DNA of 64,000 nt from Benincasa hispida (GCF_009727055.1 NC_052349.1:96138041-96202040); one strand, 5' to 3'. Shown: positions 47,271 to 58,220, counted from the stretch's first letter. Notes: generated by a model from the sequence alone, not told the origin. A program made the numbers and translations.

Positions 47271-48525
47271 GAGGAATTTGTATGGATGACCTAAAAATTG
47301 GACTAAAAATTTCAAATAACCCATTTTTTTAAAAAAAAAATGTCAAATGATCCATTTCTTTGAAAAAAAATGTCAAATGACCCTTTGCTGACGTCAAATT
47401 CTAGTGAAATTACCAAAATATACTCGCGCGCACGCGGAAAAGCATTTGCTCTTGCTCTCATTGATGATCCATTTGCAAATATCCATGGAACAATGGGTCA
47501 TCTTCTTCCCCCCTCTCGCTCTAGTCGGTCTCGCTTATCCATCTCATCCATGTGCCCCACTCTCTCTCCATATCTCTTGCTCTCTCTCCATATCTCTCAT
47601 CTCTCTCCCTCACTCCATATCTCTCACTCTTTCTCACTCCATATGTCTCGCTCTCTCCCCCTCTCTCTCGCTCTCTCTCTCTCCATGTCTCTCGCTCTCT
47701 CTCCCTCTCACTTCATATTTCTCCATATCTCACGCTCTCTCTCCCTCCATATCTCTCGTTATCTCCCCCTCTCCCCCTCTCTTCATATCTCTCTTTTACT
47801 CTCTCTCTCGCTCTTTCTCGCTCTCTATCGGTCTCGATCTCACTCTCTCTTGCTTTCTTTAGTTTTATCAACTTTGATTTTGCTGAAGTGGGTTAGAGAA
47901 GAAGTCGCGAGCATCATCGACAGAGAAGAACAATTGACGCCCTACATGTTGGATTTTCAATGCCACCAAGACAAAAAGAAAGAAAGAAAGATTTTCTTTA
48001 GACATTGTCTCATTAGTCTCGCTCTCTCTGGTATCGCTCTCGCGAGTCTCGCTCTCTAGTGTCGCTCTCGCTGATTTCACTCTCACTTATATCACTCGCA
48101 CTCTCTTTCTACTCGTCTTTAACCTCAGAACACATCGAAAACCAGAAAAACAAACAAAAAAAATCATAGGTTCACAGTATTTCTAAACCTCATAACAACC
48201 CACCCTATCCCCATTACCGATCAGTTTGAGACACAATCGACACAGATTAAAATCACTTTCCGATCAGATTCGATTTGTCGGCAGTAGTGGAAGATTTTGC
48301 AAGCTCAAATGATAGATTTCAAATGATGGATTTTGCAAGCCGTTGCCTTTAAAGAGTTTTAGTTTAGTTTTGGTTTTCAGTAGAAGGATAAGAAGACAAA
48401 GAGGTGAGAGCATTTATGTAATCTGGTATGGCGTGATATCAGCAGAGGGTCAATTGATATTATTTTAGAAAATGGGTCATTTGATATTTTGGACCCAAAA
48501 AATGGGTCATTCGTATAAATGTCCC
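47271..48525. mobile_element. Non-autonomous Mutator-like element (MULE) with CT-rich cargo
   Basis: Flanked by perfect 9-bp direct repeats GATAAAAAT (47,262-47,270 and 48,526-48,534), the length typical of MULEs. Long terminal inverted repeats of about 100-130 bp contain CAAATGACCCATTTT-type words on both sides. The interior has no transposase. It holds a strongly biased CT-rich tract (about 47,555-47,860) built of CTCTCTCTCGCTCTCTC and CCATATCTCT units, then mixed sequence that could be captured host DNA. Long open frames across the tract (47,370-48,059) are low-complexity and not believed to be genes. Confidence 0.82.
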
Positions 48526-48534
48526 GATAAAAAT

Positions 48535-49400
48535 AAGACAAAAAAAACTCAATCTAAACCAAACCGTTTATGTGGGTCAAACCGAACCAGTTTATGTGGG
48601 CCAAACCGAATTGGTTTCTATGAGACGAACCGAACCAAATATGCTGACTAGACGGAACCGAATTTCGGACTGAGTGGACCGGTTCTTGAAATATATCTGA
48701 ACCAGCAGGTGTGCAAAACCCACGAACCGTTTGCGCGAGAGAAGACCGTTGGATGTGATCCGGGCACTAGCGTGAACGTACTGAGAGCACCGACAGGGTT
48801 CTGTTCGGTGCCGATTGGGATCCAAGCAGCGGCGTGGACGTGGATCCGAGCCGGATCTGGGCGTCTGTGCAGGTGGTTCCGAGCGGCATAAATCTGGGAT
48901 GTGGATGACAGGGACCGACGATGCATCTGATTGGACGATTCTCGACTAGACGATGCAGATCTGACCGGCGCAAATCAGATCCGATCAAGTGCGTGTACTC
49001 CTTCCGCTAGGGGAGCTGGGTATTCAATGGGCTTTGAATCCGGATATTTACCCCTTTATGGAACTGAAACGGAGATTCAAGGATTTTTGAAGTACAAGTC
49101 TCGCAACAGTACTGGCGTAAAAGGATCGGTCCTTCACTTGCTGATCGTTCGCGAGTCGAACTCGGGCGGCTGGGACGATGGGCTGAATAGGGCGGCGCGA
49201 CTACGCTGACAAGGACGATCGGTCGTGATAACTCGCGAACAAATCAAGCAGCGGAGATGGAACGTCTGGAGAAACGGAGATTGACTGGCGGCTGAGACAA
49301 CTTTCGACGGAGATGTGTAATTGACCGACAGTGGCGAGCAATCAGATATGATCGACAGCGGCAGCAGTGGCTAAGGTCTTTTAGGGTTTAAAAAACTTAG
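48535..49400. other. GC-rich island of unknown origin
   Basis: Sharply richer in G+C than anything around it. It starts with repeated ACCGAACC-like words (48,560-48,650), continues with GGATCCGAGCCGG-type sequence, and ends near TTTTAGGGTTT at 49,380. Short frames on both strands show no domain. Could be an LTR leader, captured sequence or an old gene fragment. Confidence 0.4.
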
Positions 49401-49879
49401 GAACATTGGTAGGCAGATTGATTAATCTGCGCTATAATAATTTGAATACAGGCCATTTTAATCTCCGCTATATTAATTTGTTTGAGATATAAATTATTTT
49501 TGTTTAGATAGAAAATACTAAATACTATAACTAAAAAAAAAAAGAGGATAAATAAAAATTAGTAAATATTATAGCTAAGAGACTTTTAAAATGGGATCTT
49601 TTTAAATATAAAAAAAAATTAAAAAAATTTACATTTTATATAACTTTTTACTATAAAGTATAAATATTTTTTGGATTTTTTTATTTATAAGATTTTTTTT
49701 TAAATAGTATTTAATATAATTAATTATAGGTTATAAATAGTTGTCCACACCACTATTATATTTAGTGTGCCAAATATAGAGTAGGCTACAATAATCCATT
49801 CTACCAACTTTTAGTTGGTACTCCAAACGATACTTAAAATTTTGAGATTTTCAAAACATTCGACGTTTTGATATCATCT
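49401..49879. other. AT-rich DNA with a possible MITE end
   Basis: The segment 49,735-49,845 read on the minus strand (GTTTGGAGTACCAACT...) resembles 15,745-15,830 on the plus strand (ATTTGGAACTCCAACT...), suggesting fragments of one MITE family. Nothing else seen. Confidence 0.35.
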
Positions 49880-50023
49880 GAATTTTGAATTTTTTATTTC
49901 AATAAATAATCATAAGATACAAAATCTTCTTATAAAAACTATACATTAAAAGAAAGTATCCTAGTAAGAATAAAATAAGATCTTTGATGATTTTACACTG
50001 CATCAACATCTATACAACGAACA
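49880..50023 (-). mobile_element. Solo LTR of the copia element C family
   Basis: Matches 35,201-35,359, with AATAATCATAAGATACAAAA and CATCAACATCTATACAACGA as landmarks. No polypurine tract or pol lies beside it, so it is a solo LTR. Its right end (ACA at 50,023) abuts coding-like sequence of the unknown gene. Confidence 0.65.
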
Positions 50024-51517
50024 ATCTTTGTCTCTTCTTCCTCTTTCAACTTTTTGTCAAGCGAGCACGTGTCAGCCTGAACATGTTCACGGTAGCTAAA
50101 AGGCACAAACATTGAAGCAATGGGAATGCTTCTCGCATTGTGCCTTTCCATAAAAAGGCGTGCTTGAGCGCATCTTGAACCCTTGCCTAATATTTCTACA
50201 GAAAGATGTGTAACTTTCATGCAACGCCAATATTAAAAGCTGTGACAAGAATATTCAATTTTGCCATTGATTGAATAAAAAGAATACAATAATAAAAGAA
50301 ATGAATTGTAAATGCACAAGCAATAGAAAGAACCTTCTACGCCATGAGGAATGACCCCAGCCTTTAGATAGATTTCCAGCTTAGGCTCTCGCATGCCTCG
50401 TTTGCTCACATGTTCCCAGACATCCTTAACTCTTTTTCGCTGTTTTGCTCCATTGCCACCCGTTCAATCTTAGAAAACAAAACAACACACAAGAAAATTA
50501 GCAGTGTTAAGATGAGACAACCATATATTAAATGTGGAAGTATAACCAATTGAAACGATTGAGACAAAGCCTCAATCCAAAAGAGACATTTCCAACTGGA
50601 CAACATAGAAGAAAAACTATTTAAGAGTAAACAGAGAGTATTCAATTTACACCAAGAGTAAGGAAGACAGGAAGACAACGCTATCAAAGAAAACCGTATA
50701 TTACTTTTCCTTTATAGGGAAGGACATGTTTTTTTCAGCCACTCTGACCACAAGAAAGCAGAAATGAACAAATATATAAACCGAGTGAAAAGAGTGGATG
50801 ATGTTCAAACTAGAAAATTGAAAAGCAAATACACAGCTTCTTCAGAAGTTGGTTGATCTTTGCTATATACAAGAGGAGAGTTACAAGTAAAGCTATAGAT
50901 GAACTGCTAGTTATTTTACAACTAATGGGAGGTTTTTTCCAGGTATTGTTAAAAGCTATGAATCTGTGTCATTAAATAATGCCTTGGAAACAGAACGACA
51001 TGACTGATTTCCATTCTTAACAGCTTCTTCATCGCCATCTTGGTGCTCTCTTTGGAACGAGTGACTTTTTTCTGGAGTCTCACAAACCAGGTCATTGCTT
51101 TCCCTATTTGGGTACTTCCTTTTCGATGCCTTTTTAAGATGATTCATCTTAGGTTTCCTTGCCTTTGTTTGCTTTGGTGCCCAAACTCGGTGCAAATCTG
51201 GTACCCAACTCGTGAAAGATGCAAATCTTCTGGCCCTTTCTCTCATTTCTTGAGCTTTGATCAGTTTGCAAGTGTAGACATTATTGATCCCTGGAGATTT
51301 TTCATTGTTTTTTTCATGGGTTTTATTTTCCCCTGAAACTGGATCATTGGAGCTATAGTTGTCACCGACTTCATCGCTAAGTAAGTTGTCTCTCCAAGAA
51401 TGATTGCTATCCTCACTGTAGAGAGGGTGATTGGTAGATATATTCTCATCAACAAACAACAACAAATCCATTTTTTCATAGATCTTATTCACAATATCTC
51501 CTAGACTTTGGCAATAC
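50024..51517 (-). pseudogene. Fragment of an unrecognised host gene, at least three exons
   Basis: Minus strand. Exon A starts at 51,517 after TTTCAG and is open to a TAG at 50,956. It encodes an acidic N-terminal part, then basic sequence (RARRFASFTSWVPDLHRVWA, KASKRKYPNRESNDL), nuclear-looking. Exon B (about 50,445-50,332) encodes RKRVKDVWEHVSKRG and KLEIYLKAGVIPHGVE and ends at a GT donor. Exon C, with an acceptor after GCATGAAAG at 50,219, continues in frame with VTHLSVEILGKGSRCAQARL and MERHNARSIPIASMFVPF. The last residues and stop come from the solo LTR. The join of exon A to B is not settled. I do not recognise the family. No 5' exon was found, and repeats lie upstream, so it may be a truncated or captured gene. 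Confidence 0.5.
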
Positions 51518-51712
51518 CTGAAATTTTAAGCAAATAAGATAATTAAAATGTCCATCCATCAACAACAAAAATTTGAATCTGAAACAAATCATTTGATCCA
51601 ACCCGAGAGATCCATAAACTAATCCCGATGCATATACATACAGAAGATGCAATGAAAGAAATAATAATATTGAACCCTATAGAGGAATAAGGAACCTAAC
51701 ATAGAAAAACAA

Positions 51713-52030
51713 GGAAAACTCGCAAAAACCACTCCTAAAGTATGGTAGTAGTTGCAATTACACTCTCAAACTTTCAATTATAAAAATTAAGCTCTCAAAC
51801 TTGTACAAATGTTAAAATTGGACCCTAAGACTTGCATAATTTTAGAATTGATTATATAAGTTTGAGATTCAATTTTTATCATTTGAGGGTCCAATTTCTA
51901 CAACTATTGTAAGTTTGAGGATTCAATTTTAACATTTGTAGAAGTTTTGAGGGCCCAATTTCTACAGTTAAAATTTTGAGTGTAGTTGCAACTACCACCA
52001 TACTTCAGGGGTGGTTTTTGGAATTTGTCC
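51713..52030. mobile_element. Foldback MITE (MULE-like)
   Basis: The left end GGAAAACTCGCAAAAACCAC and the inverted right end GGACAAATTCCAAAAACCAC begin a stem of about 80 bp or more. Flanks GAAAAACAA and AAAAAACCA match at 7 of 9 positions, possibly a decayed 9-bp duplication. It lies just upstream of the unknown gene fragment. Confidence 0.7.
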
Positions 52031-52589
52031 AAAAAACCAATGTAATAAAGTCATTCCCCAGAGTAAATACTAAATATGCTATATGCTGATGTTTATAACA
52101 AGCCTTAAAGCCATGTTTCAGTGCATATATGTTGGTGTTCATAACAACCACTAACCACCCAAACAAATATATGTTCCTTTATAGATTTTCATGTAGGGTG
52201 GTCATAAAGAAGTTGAATTTTGTTGATTTGTGAGATCAAAATTCGTGACCTTGTTCCTTCAACATTTGAACTTTTAAACTTGAAAGAATTGTTTAAAGAA
52301 CATTAAGATGCCATTTTAGTCATACAATTTTAGTCTATGAACTTTCATTTGTCCAATTTGGTCTTTCAAAATTAATATATTACGTGAATACGTTTTCAAT
52401 AATAGAAAAACTAATATATAATAAGTTCTTGAAAACATAATAAACCTAAAGGTAATGATGTAATAGAATTGAGATAATTTGGAAAATTCAAATTGATCTT
52501 GGTTAATCTTAGATTTTAGTTTTCTAATTAGTTTTTTAGTTTCTTTTTAGTCATCCTTTTAGGATCCTATCTTACATTTAATTCTCTAT

Positions 52590-52970
52590 AAATAGAGAAT
52601 TCTTTCCTTGTATTCAATAACTTTGGATTCATGATAAAGACTTCATTAAATTCTTGGAGAGAATTCTGCTTTTATCTCTCTTTTGGCTATACATCAAATA
52701 ATGACCAAAAAAGCTGAATGTTGAGAAAACAATTGAAACCATTCTCCTTGTTAGAAAAATACGATTAGTCCTCACTCCGTAGGGAGACCATACAAACCAA
52801 CGTCTCAGTAATGCAGTGAAACGGTTAAAAGCAACCAATAAAATCCTCCAAAAGGATAATGTATTTACAAGACATGAATAGATGTAATGTTTCTCATCCT
52901 TTTTGCAAAGGAGGCACCAATTTGGTGAAACATAGATTCATGGGGATCTTTATTGTAGAACATCATGGTA
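52590..52970 (-). pseudogene. LINE ORF2 C-terminal (zf-RVT) fragment
   Basis: The minus strand gives PNWCLLCKKDEKHYIYSC (zinc-binding Cys/His pattern of the zf-RVT domain) followed by SFWRILLVAFNRFTALLRRW. This is the end of a plant L1-type LINE polyprotein, truncated on both sides. Confidence 0.65.
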
Positions 52971-53070
52971 ATACAACAATGGCTAAGGTCCCATTAAAAA
53001 GAAAATAATTTTAAAAAAAAAAAAGAAAAAAAAAGACTTTCGGTTGAATTTTGACAAAATATTAAAAGAG

Positions 53071-53451
53071 TGACTGCCCCACATCGGAGAGGTTCATAGA
53101 AGTGATGAGCTCCAAGCACTATAAAAGGAACTTATGGTCTTGGTTTCAAATCGTCTTAGTTAGAAACATTTTAAGCTTGGATGTACTAACTTTAGTTAAA
53201 GTCTCTTTATGTATTCTCTAGTTTGAGAGGAAGAAAACAGGTATGAGTAAACAACCTTTGAGAATGTTCTTGTGATTGGGAACAGGAGAGAATTTTGTGT
53301 GACTATAACAATTTTTCACATAGTGATGGGTCATGATTTTTCTCGGAGTTTTGGAGTTCACGTAAACACTTGTGTTTCCAAGTTTTGTTTTCTTTTAATG
53401 TCTCGATTATTTTTTTCTTATTCTTGCAGTAGTATGAGGTTTTTCCCAACA
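53071..53451 (+). mobile_element. 5' LTR of a gutted copia element
   Basis: Starts TGACTGCCCCACATCGG and ends CAACA, 2 bp before a primer site. TATAAAA at 53,120-53,126 is a likely TATA box. A partial second copy lies at 54,600-54,750 (shared GTACTAACT and TATTCTCTAGTTTGAGAG). Confidence 0.65.
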
Positions 53452-53453
53452 AG

Positions 53454-53465
53454 TGGTATCAAAAC
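53454..53465 (+). other. Primer-binding site
   Basis: TGGTATCAAAAC resembles the tRNA-Met primer site TGGTATCAGAGC, directly after the LTR. Confidence 0.65.
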
Positions 53466-53489
53466 TTCAAGAGTGAAGCATGTGTGAAG

Positions 53490-53645
53490 CTTTACAAATC
53501 TAGAAAAGTTTGATGTGGAAAAATCAGATGGAATGATTACAACTTCGACTTGTGGCAAGTGCAAGTTAAGGATGTGTTAATAAAATTTGAGTTACCCAAG
53601 AGCAAGTTAAGCGGTGATGTGGTCCAGTAGAGTCTAGGAGTGGTG
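53490..53645 (+). pseudogene. Copia gag fragment
   Basis: NLEKFDVEKSDG, then after a one-base shift NDYNFDLWQVQVKDVLIKF, match the N-terminal region of Ty1/copia gag. Most of the polyprotein is deleted, and the remaining internal region is interrupted by a hAT-type element. Confidence 0.7.
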
Positions 53646-53729
53646 GATTCTAGCAAAGGTTCAAAAAAAAAAGTCTTGCCATGATAGAAGATGTGATTTA
53701 AGCTGTTTTACAAGTTTTGCACATGAGCA

Positions 53730-54250
53730 TAGGGGTGTAAGCGATTCGGTTCGAATCGATTTTTGTAGAAAACCAGAACCGAACCAATTATTTGGTTAAG
53801 GAAATACAGAAAATCGGAATCGAATTGACCTTACAAGAAACCACACTACTCGAACCGCTCGAACTGGCGGTTTGGTCGGCTTGATTTGCAATTTACCGTT
53901 TTAATTGTGTGCTTGGGTGGGCTAAGTGGAGGAAATCCACAAATTGCAAATTGTCTTTTGGGAAATAAAACAAAATTTCGCGCTTACCCAGTCTCGATCC
54001 CGCGACCTTAAGGTTTTATGTGTGCCTCCTGACCAATCAAACCAATTGTAATGTTTATTGTATATATTTTATCGGCTGGTTCAGTTTTCTAATATGTTTT
54101 TTTTGCTTAACCCAAACTCAACCGAATATTTTTGGTCTTTGTATATCTTCAACCTGAAAATACCGACAGACCGACCGGTTCGAAACTAAATCGACCAACC
54201 GTTCGGTCGGTTTAAGTGATTTTTCGATTTTTCCTCACACCCCACCCCTA
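53730..54250. mobile_element. hAT-type non-autonomous element with near-perfect 8-bp duplication
   Basis: Terminal inverted repeats start TAGGGGTGT (left) and TAGGGGTGG (right, inverted). The flanking 8-mers are CATGAGCA (53,722-53,729) and CATGGACA (54,251-54,258), 6 of 8 identical. The interior is rich in AACCGAACC/CGGTTCGG words forming internal pairing. No transposase. Confidence 0.75.
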
Positions 54251-54599
54251 CATGGACATTGACTTGGCAGTTATGCAAAATGTGTGGTGGAAGTTATAAT
54301 GATGACTGAAGAATTTCCAAGTGAGCTATGTAGGTGAAAATAGCACCCATAGATTTCAACGAGGTTTATCAACATGTGATGAAAAAGAAAAACCTTGGAA
54401 GGTGTCATTCAAAGTGGTCTACTCTTTATGATGGAGTAGGTCCTAGTTTTCTGAGTGGTCCACTCTTGAAATTTCATCTCCTCATCAATGAAATTTTGTA
54501 GAATGTCTTTCATTAAAAAGATTAAAAAACTTATGATCCTATATGGTTGTCGCCTGACAGTGAAGACAATGGATGTAGCAAGAGCGGTAGATTCTTCAA

Positions 54600-54750
54600 A
54601 TATCATAAAAGGAGCTTATGGCTTTGGTTTCAACTCATCCCAATTAGAAACACTTTAAGTTTGGGTGTACTAACTCTAGTTAAATTTCCTTCATGTATTC
54701 TCTAGTTTGAGAGTGCGAAAAAATGTACGAGTAGTCAAAAGCTTTAAGAA
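54600..54750 (+). mobile_element. Partial 3' LTR of the gutted copia element
   Basis: Aligns with about 53,120-53,265 of the 5' LTR (ATAAAAGGAGCTTATGG, GTACTAACTCTAGTTAAA). Its outer part is missing. Confidence 0.6.
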
Positions 54751-54759
54751 CCAACTGAG

Positions 54760-54945
54760 CAAGAAATAATCAAACAACTTTCGAGAGAGTCAAGCCACGC
54801 CACTTATCAATCTTCATTTTAAACTTCTCCTCAGACCTTCCCATGGCACCATGCTTTCCCCCAATGGGAAACCCCAAGTAGTTGAAGGGAAAGTTCCCCA
54901 CTTTATAGCTAAGAATGGAAGCATGAAAATCAATCTCTTCAAACA
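54760..54945 (-). pseudogene. LINE RT fragment
   Basis: Minus strand: FHASILSYKVGNFPFNYLGF, then PIGGKHGAMGRSEEKFKMKI and KWRGLTLSKVV. This is the block at the end of L1-type RT with the usual YLG(F/L)P(I/L)GG motif. It is flanked by a TRIM on its upstream side. Confidence 0.8.
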
Positions 54946-55628
54946 TCCACCTATCTCTAGAATGGTATGATAATACCAACTTTGGGCATAAATCTTCATG
55001 GCTTTGTTTTTGGAACCACCCAAAAGACCTCATACCAATGGAGATAATTGTCCTCACTTATATGCCCATGATCTTTTCCTTCCCTAACCAATTTGGACTT
55101 TGTTTGCACTCCTAACAAACCTCCCCTTGAACAAAGTACCACTCTTTCAGCCCCTCCTTGAACAAATTCGTCCGCTCCCAACCATGAGAGCTTGCTCTTC
55201 ATCTTAAGCCACATCCACTTCATCCTAATTGATCTTGCTCTTTATCCCAAGGTGCATCCTGTTCATCTTGAGTCAACATCCATATAGAGCATGAGCATGA
55301 GCACATATCACACTTGTTCTTATCAAGGTAGGGGAGACAACAAGACTATCCAGATAGATCATGAACGAGGCTCACTAAATTTTTTTGTTTAAAATTTGAG
55401 GATTTTACCCACACAGTTAGATACAAATCACGACAAGGATACCAATTGATAAGGACAATGGAACCTCCTCTATCTCCACAATGGTATGATATTATCTACT
55501 TTGAGCCCTCATGCGTTGCTTTTGGAACCACCTAAAAGGCAGCATACCAATAGAGATAAGCCCTCACTTATATACCCATTATCACTTCCTTCCCTAACCA
55601 ATGTGGGGTTTGCTTTGCACTCCTAACA
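54946..55628 (-). mobile_element. TRIM (miniature LTR retrotransposon)
   Basis: Two direct repeats of about 170-180 bp (55,447-55,628 and about 54,946-55,115) share GGTATGATA, ACTTTG, TTTTGGAACCACC and CCTTCCCTAACCAAT blocks. On the minus strand the 5' LTR starts TGTTAGGAGTGCAAA and ends ...TTATCA. It is followed directly by TTGGTATCC (55,437-55,445), a primer-site core. The internal region is only about 330 bp and has no coding capacity. Total about 0.68 kb, typical of a TRIM. Confidence 0.65.
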
Positions 55629-56389
55629 TCAACTATTCTTATGGGAAAACAGTCTAACCCTACTATTTTAGGTTGCCAAAGAAACTATATTAAATTTTAA
55701 GTAGGTGATCACCATAAATTGAACCCATTCTCTCTAAGTTCTTTATGTAAACAGTTCTTTATTATTTACCAGGCCTTTATAAACCACCGAGCCAATTCAT
55801 GGTGTTTTCTCAACATAAAACCTTTAGATCCAATATTTCAACAATAACAACGCTCGACTCTTCCAATTGATGTCACTAATTCCCAGACCTCTCTCTTCTA
55901 TGGGAAGAGGAACTTTTTGCAATAAGGTGGATATCCCCTTTTTCCTTGCTTCCATGCCACAGGAAGTTAAGTAATAAATGAGTAAGATTGAAAGAGTAGC
56001 TTGGACAAGAGTCAGACAAACCACTTTAGCAAAGTAGGTCCCTTTCCCTTTCCACCTTGCATTCAGTGGAAGATCCAAATATGTTGCTGGTAGACACATT
56101 TTGCACCCTACCTGAGAAATTTTTTTTCCCCTAAAATTAAGAAACTAAGCTTTAAGTGAGAAAATTGCTAGAATACACCAGGCCTAAAAGCCCTCAACTA
56201 CCTACAAGAACAAGCTTCGACCCAAAAGAATGGCATTAAGCTAATAATTACTGATCAAGGGTTTTGCTTCACACTTCTTTGTGAGGAACGGCTGTGATGG
56301 TTCAGGTGTCACAAATTTATCTAAGTTCCATGGTTCCTCAGGATGGATTATGCAATGCATTGTTTGGCCATCTTTTGGGGTAGATACTT
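55629..56389 (-). pseudogene. LINE RT C-terminal fragment and flanking LINE-like DNA
   Basis: Frame 55,824-56,099 gives PATYLDLPLNARWKGKG, VCLTLVQATLSILLIYYL and IEERGLGISDINWKSRAL, an L1-type RT end (YLGLPL, L-T-L-x-Q-x-x-L and RGGLGI blocks). It is a different LINE from the fragment at 54,760-54,945, since both cover the same protein region. 56,101-56,389 is uncharacterised and forms the left target of the copia insertion. Confidence 0.7.
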
Positions 56390-56533
56390 GTAAAACTCTT
56401 AGGTTTGAGAAAGAATCAAAATGCTCTATTCATTCACCAAAGATATGAATATATACAAGTGCACAAAGCATAGAAAAGGAAAATATCACAAAATATTTAC
56501 AAGAATGGAAAACCCTAACTATAGAATTATAAC
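56390..56533 (-). mobile_element. 3' LTR of copia element D
   Basis: About 144 bp, starting TGTAAAACTCTTAGG (plus strand). Preceded at 56,385-56,389 by ATACT, which recurs at 61,679-61,683 after the other LTR. On the minus strand the polypurine tract TTGAGGGGGAG leads into it; the expected terminal TG at that junction is missing. It differs from the 5' LTR at only four or five positions. Confidence 0.9.
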
Positions 56534-56589
56534 TCCCCCTCAAGTTGGAGCATATATGTTAATCATGCCCAACTTGTTACATAGATAAT

Positions 56590-58220
56590 CTATACGTCTT
56601 CCATCCAATGCTTCATGAAGATATCTTCTAATTGTTCTCCAGTCTTCACATATCCTGTAGACATCAACCCTTGTTGAATTTTCTCACGTACAAAATGGCA
56701 ATCAACTTCAATATGTTTAGTCCTTTCATGAAATACTGGATTAGACGCAATATGAAGTGCTATTTGATTATCACACCACAACTTTGTCGATGTGGTGATT
56801 TCAAATCCCAACTCAACAAAAAGATATATCCAAATCAATTCACACACAGATTGTGCCATTGCTCTATATTCTGATTCCGCACTTGAACGTGACACCACAT
56901 TTTGCTTCTTACTCTTCCAAGAAATCAAATTACTACCAACAAAAACACAATACCCTGAGGTTGATCTTCTGTCTTCTTTAGATCCTGCCCAATCGGCGTC
57001 TGAGAAATATTCAATATTAGTATGACCATAATCCTTATATAATAAACCACGCTCGGGAGCAGCCTTCATATAACAAAGAATCTGTTCCAATGCAACCCAA
57101 TGATCAACTATGGGGCATGACATATACTGACTCACAATACTTACTGAATAGGCTATGTCGGGTCGAGTCACTGTAAGGTAATTAAGTTTTCCCACTAACC
57201 TCTTATATCTTTCAAGATCTTTTAGCAATTCTCCATCTTTTGTGAGTTGTAAGTTGGGCATTATTGGGGTGTACTACATGGCTTAGCCCCTAGCTTTCCT
57301 GTTTCAGTCAACAAATCAAGTACATATTTTCTCTGTGATAATAGAATTCCTTTCTTGCTTCTTATTACCTCAATTCCTAAGAAGAATTTCAACATGCCCA
57401 AATCTTTTGTACGAAATTGACTATGAAGAAAGGTCTTTAGAGACTGAATCCTAAAGCATCATCACCAGTAATCACAATATCATCCACATATACGACTAAC
57501 AAGAAGACACCACCCTCAGATCTCTTAAAAAAGACCGAGTGATTTGACGTGCTCTTCCGCATTCCAAAGCTTTCAATCACCTGGCTAAATTTACCAAACC
57601 AAGCTCGTGGGCTCTGCTTTAATCCATACAAGGATTTACGAAGGCGACACACCATTCCATTCTCCCCCTGAGCAACAAACCCTGATGGTTGCTCCATATA
57701 CACCTCTTCTTGAAGATCACCATGAAGAAATGCATTTTTAATATCAAGTTGATGTAAAGGCCAATGATTGATTGAAGCTAATGAAATAAACAACCTCACA
57801 GATGCCATTTTTGCTACAGGAGAAAAAGTATCAACATAGTCAACGCCATAAGTTTGTGCATAGCCTTTCGCTCGCTACAATGCGTGCTTTTAACCAAGCA
57901 ACAGAACCATCAGGATTGACTTTAACTGCAAACACCCATTTGCAACTAATAGCTTTCTTTCCTGCAGGGAAAGAAATTAAATCCCAAGTACAATTATCAT
58001 CTAAGGCAGTCATCTCCTCCACCATTGCGGCACACCAACCAGGATGAGACAAATCCTCATGAACAGTTTTAGGGATGGATACAGACTCTAACGATGCAAT
58101 GAATGAACATATGGAAGGCGACAAATGGTTATATGAAACAAAAGAGGAAATAGGATGAGCATATGTACGTTTACCTTTACGTAAAGCAATAGGAAAATCA
58201 TCACTCGTTTCTGGATCCAA
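56590..58220 (-). pseudogene. Copia element D reverse transcriptase and RNase H
   Basis: RT starts near 58,130 (IPKTVHEDLSHPGWCAAMVE, EEMTALDDNCTWDL) and continues in frame 57,808-57,437 with LDIKNAFLHGDLQEEVYMEQ and the catalytic VVYVDDIVITG. After a shift, frame 57,261-56,590 covers the RT end (KLNYLTVTRPDIAYSVSIVS) and RNase H (YFSDADWAGSKEDRRSTSG, SSAESEYRAMAQSV, LWCDNQIALHIASNPVFHER and KHIEVDCHFVREKI). The catalytic YVDD and the RNase H acidic residues are all visible. Three frame breaks, near 57,840, 57,440 and 57,265, separate the pieces. The element is otherwise well kept. Confidence 0.93.

Noticed and set aside
47370..48059. Long open frames in three phases across the CT-rich tract (Ser/Leu-rich proteins)
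   Set aside because: All frames stay open because CTCTCT repeats encode no stops. Low complexity, no domain, and inside a defined MULE.
48592..49209. Overlapping frames of 60-92 codons on both strands
   Set aside because: High G+C lowers stop frequency. No domain, no splice pattern and no consistent start.
54770..55223. Single LINE gene continuing from 54,770 to 55,223
   Set aside because: Only 54,760-54,945 is LINE RT. The rest matches the second repeat at 55,447-55,628 and belongs to the TRIM.
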